Below are positions 63,301 through 64,000 of a DNA stretch of 64,000 nt, piece by piece. This stretch comes from Chrysoperla carnea (taxonomy: Eukaryota > Arthropoda > Insecta > Neuroptera > Chrysopidae): positions 31,635,501 to 31,699,500 of the forward strand of contig NC_058341.1 in assembly GCF_905475395.1 (NCBI RefSeq), in the 5' to 3' direction. The notes under the pieces were generated by a model. That model saw only the letters and a program-made list of their open reading frames with translations, made no database searches and was not told the origin of the DNA. Position numbers and translations under genes: made by a program. Position 1 is the stretch's first letter. Each line of letters starts with the position of its first letter.

Positions 63301-64000
63301 CCAACGCACATGGACAAGCAATTGCTAAAACACTAATTGCGCAACGGAATGCATATTGAAGTATAATTTCAGTTTTATTAAATTCTCCGACGTCCATTGT
63401 CTGATCAAATAAAATATTTATTAGATTAGTATTATTAGATTTTTAAATATACAGTACCATGCAATTTAGTAAAATAGTAATAAAAGAAAAAGTTTGTAGA
63501 AGAAAATTTTAAACAAACTTTTTAAGACGAAATATTTTAGAGCACATACAGAATAGCAAAATAAAGAGTTTTTTCGACTTCTAAATTTTTTCAGAAGCAA
63601 AATAACGGGTGATTGAAGTAATGAAACTCTTCAAAACTTAAGCTGTGCGTTAAAAATAAACTATATAAAAATATTAATTACATGAACGGGCAATAAGTCA
63701 TGACGCCAATATCCAACAATAATCCAACCAATAAGTGTTAATGTTGAAGCGATTATAACTAATGGAACAAAATATCCTGCAATTTTATCAGCTAATTGTT
63801 GTATTGGCGCTTTACTTGTCTGAGCTTGTTCAACTAATCGGACAATTTGGCATAGTGTAGAATTTTCACCAGTATGTGTTGCAGTCATTATAATAAGTCC
63901 ATTTTGATTAATTGAACCACCAATTAATACCGAACCTAATTGAAAAGAATATTGTATTTAAAACTTTTTTTCATTAAAATAATTTGATTTTTATACCTTT
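57289..64000 (-). CDS. ATP7: ATP7-type copper-transporting P1B ATPase, 3' part (partial at window edge)
   Basis: The product pumps Cu(I) out of the cytosol, loading secretory-pathway cuproenzymes and exporting excess copper. Nine complete exons and 4 nt of a tenth join in phase to 1,878 nt, 625 residues plus TAA. Visible in order: the end of the A-domain (GSINQNG), a TM hairpin ([19 protein letters not shown]), the CPC copper site in [11 protein letters not shown], the DKTGT phosphorylation site, SEHP and [10 protein letters not shown] of the nucleotide domain, [14 protein letters not shown], the last two TM helices and a cytosolic tail with a PDERLL dileucine. The N-terminal metal-binding domains and the TGE loop lie beyond the right edge. 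Homology is clear along the whole length; no breaks were found. Confidence 0.95.
57389..60502 (-). other. ATP7 last intron (3.1 kb)
   Basis: Separates the sorting tail from the body of the gene. It contains the MITE-like element at 58589-59015 and several open frames (for example 59314-59664) without known motifs. Confidence 0.65.
58589..59015. mobile_element. MITE-like element with ~27-bp inverted ends in the ATP7 intron
   Basis: Left end TATATCGGGGTCTATGAAAT then CATTTTA; the right end, reverse-complemented, reads TATATCGAATGTCTATGAAA then TCATTTG. The 427-bp element contains no coding frame. Confidence 0.55.
60503..60664 (-). CDS. ATP7: ATP7 exon: linker after last TM helix
   Basis: Starts [20 protein letters not shown], matching the ATP7A YRKPTYESYEL region just after the last TM helix, and contains SVHRGIDD (human SVHVGIDD). 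Phase 2 on both sides. Confidence 0.93.
61047..61117 (-). CDS. ATP7: ATP7 exon: last TM helix
   Basis: [20 protein letters not shown] then LLKL. Contains the conserved MxxSS (MALSS) motif of copper ATPases that lines the metal path. Phase 0 in, 2 out. Confidence 0.95.
61179..61328 (-). CDS. ATP7: ATP7 exon: penultimate TM helix with YN motif
   Basis: [20 protein letters not shown] then [17 protein letters not shown]. The YN pair is an invariant copper-binding motif of P1B-1 ATPases. Phase 0 on both sides. Confidence 0.96.
61474..61820 (-). CDS. ATP7: ATP7 exon: P-domain hinge
   Basis: Carries [48 protein letters not shown] and [20 protein letters not shown]. All catalytic residues of the P-domain are present. 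Phase 1 in, 0 out. Confidence 0.97.
61896..62158 (-). CDS. ATP7: ATP7 exon: nucleotide-binding domain, second part
   Basis: Contains [15 protein letters not shown] (nucleotide-site GNxxW) and [11 protein letters not shown]. The preceding segment is short compared with human ATP7A. Phase 2 in, 1 out. Confidence 0.95.
62159..62535 (-). other. ATP7 intron inside the nucleotide-binding domain
   Basis: 377 bp, nothing recognised. Confidence 0.6.
62536..62704 (-). CDS. ATP7: ATP7 exon: nucleotide-binding domain, first part
   Basis: [20 protein letters not shown] then [18 protein letters not shown], with the conserved VPGxG. Phase 1 in, 2 out. Confidence 0.95.
62705..63042 (-). other. ATP7 intron before the VPGCG exon
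   Basis: 338 bp, nothing recognised. Confidence 0.6.
63043..63400 (-). CDS. ATP7: ATP7 exon: CPC helix and DKTGT site
   Basis: [40 protein letters not shown] and [16 protein letters not shown] binds copper in the membrane; the Asp of DKTGT is phosphorylated; SEHP binds ATP. Phase 0 in, 1 out. Confidence 0.97.
63401..63681 (-). other. ATP7 intron upstream of the CPC exon
   Basis: 281 bp, nothing recognised. Confidence 0.6.
63682..63935 (-). CDS. ATP7: ATP7 exon: end of A-domain and following TM helix
   Basis: [40 protein letters not shown] and [19 protein letters not shown]. Closely similar to human ATP7A in this part. Phase 1 in, 0 out. Confidence 0.96.
63997..64000 (-). CDS. ATP7: ATP7 partial exon at window edge
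   Basis: Only AAAG followed by donor GTATAA is inside the window. Phase 1 fits the next exon, and a Lys here agrees with the PVxKxxG stretch of the A-domain. Confidence 0.6.

Noticed and set aside
1-64000. CRISPR arrays, bacterial defence islands, operons, tRNA or rRNA genes
   Set aside because: The window is eukaryotic with spliced genes; no regularly spaced repeats, no tRNA-like A/B boxes and no rRNA segments were seen.

Overview
The window is a piece of an AT-rich insect (at least arthropod) nuclear genome. This is inferred from three spliced genes with GT-AG introns, whose translations align by eye with remembered animal families, and from decayed non-LTR retrotransposons and MITE-like repeats. 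I cannot name the species. The interspersed repeats look like those of holometabolous orders such as beetles or lacewings, but that is only an impression.

Layout. Positions 1-7842 are gene-poor, repeat-bearing DNA. Positions 7843-50091 hold, on the minus strand, one complete giant gene: the ortholog of Drosophila tweek / human KIAA1109 (BLTP1), a bridge-like lipid transfer protein. I traced 50 coding exons by splice sites and reading phase. They sum to 15,972 nt, an uninterrupted 5,323-residue protein with no frameshift or in-frame stop. Its introns carry three fragments of one jockey-type non-LTR retrotransposon family, a possible RTE-type fragment, and an 885-bp composite inverted-repeat element. 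Positions 50092-51774 are the divergent intergenic region, with a second copy of the core of that repeat and a possible 80-codon membrane-protein ORF. Positions 51775-53591 (plus strand) hold a complete four-exon Siva-like gene of 129 codons; its third intron is mostly a 703-bp inverted-repeat element, and a 393-bp MITE lies just after the stop codon. Positions 57289-64000 (minus strand) hold the 3' part of a copper-transporting P1B-type ATPase gene (ATP7 family): nine complete exons and 4 nt of a tenth, 625 residues, running off the right edge.

The genes show no sign of a common pathway. tweek acts at membrane contact sites in bulk lipid transfer, Siva is a small zinc-binding regulator linked to apoptosis and ubiquitin ligases, and ATP7 pumps copper in the Golgi and plasma membrane. 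tweek and Siva are head to head; Siva and ATP7 are tail to tail. I see no bacterial-type operon, CRISPR array, tRNA or rRNA gene. The most notable material is the clean exon map of a very large gene and several inverted-repeat elements next to or inside genes.
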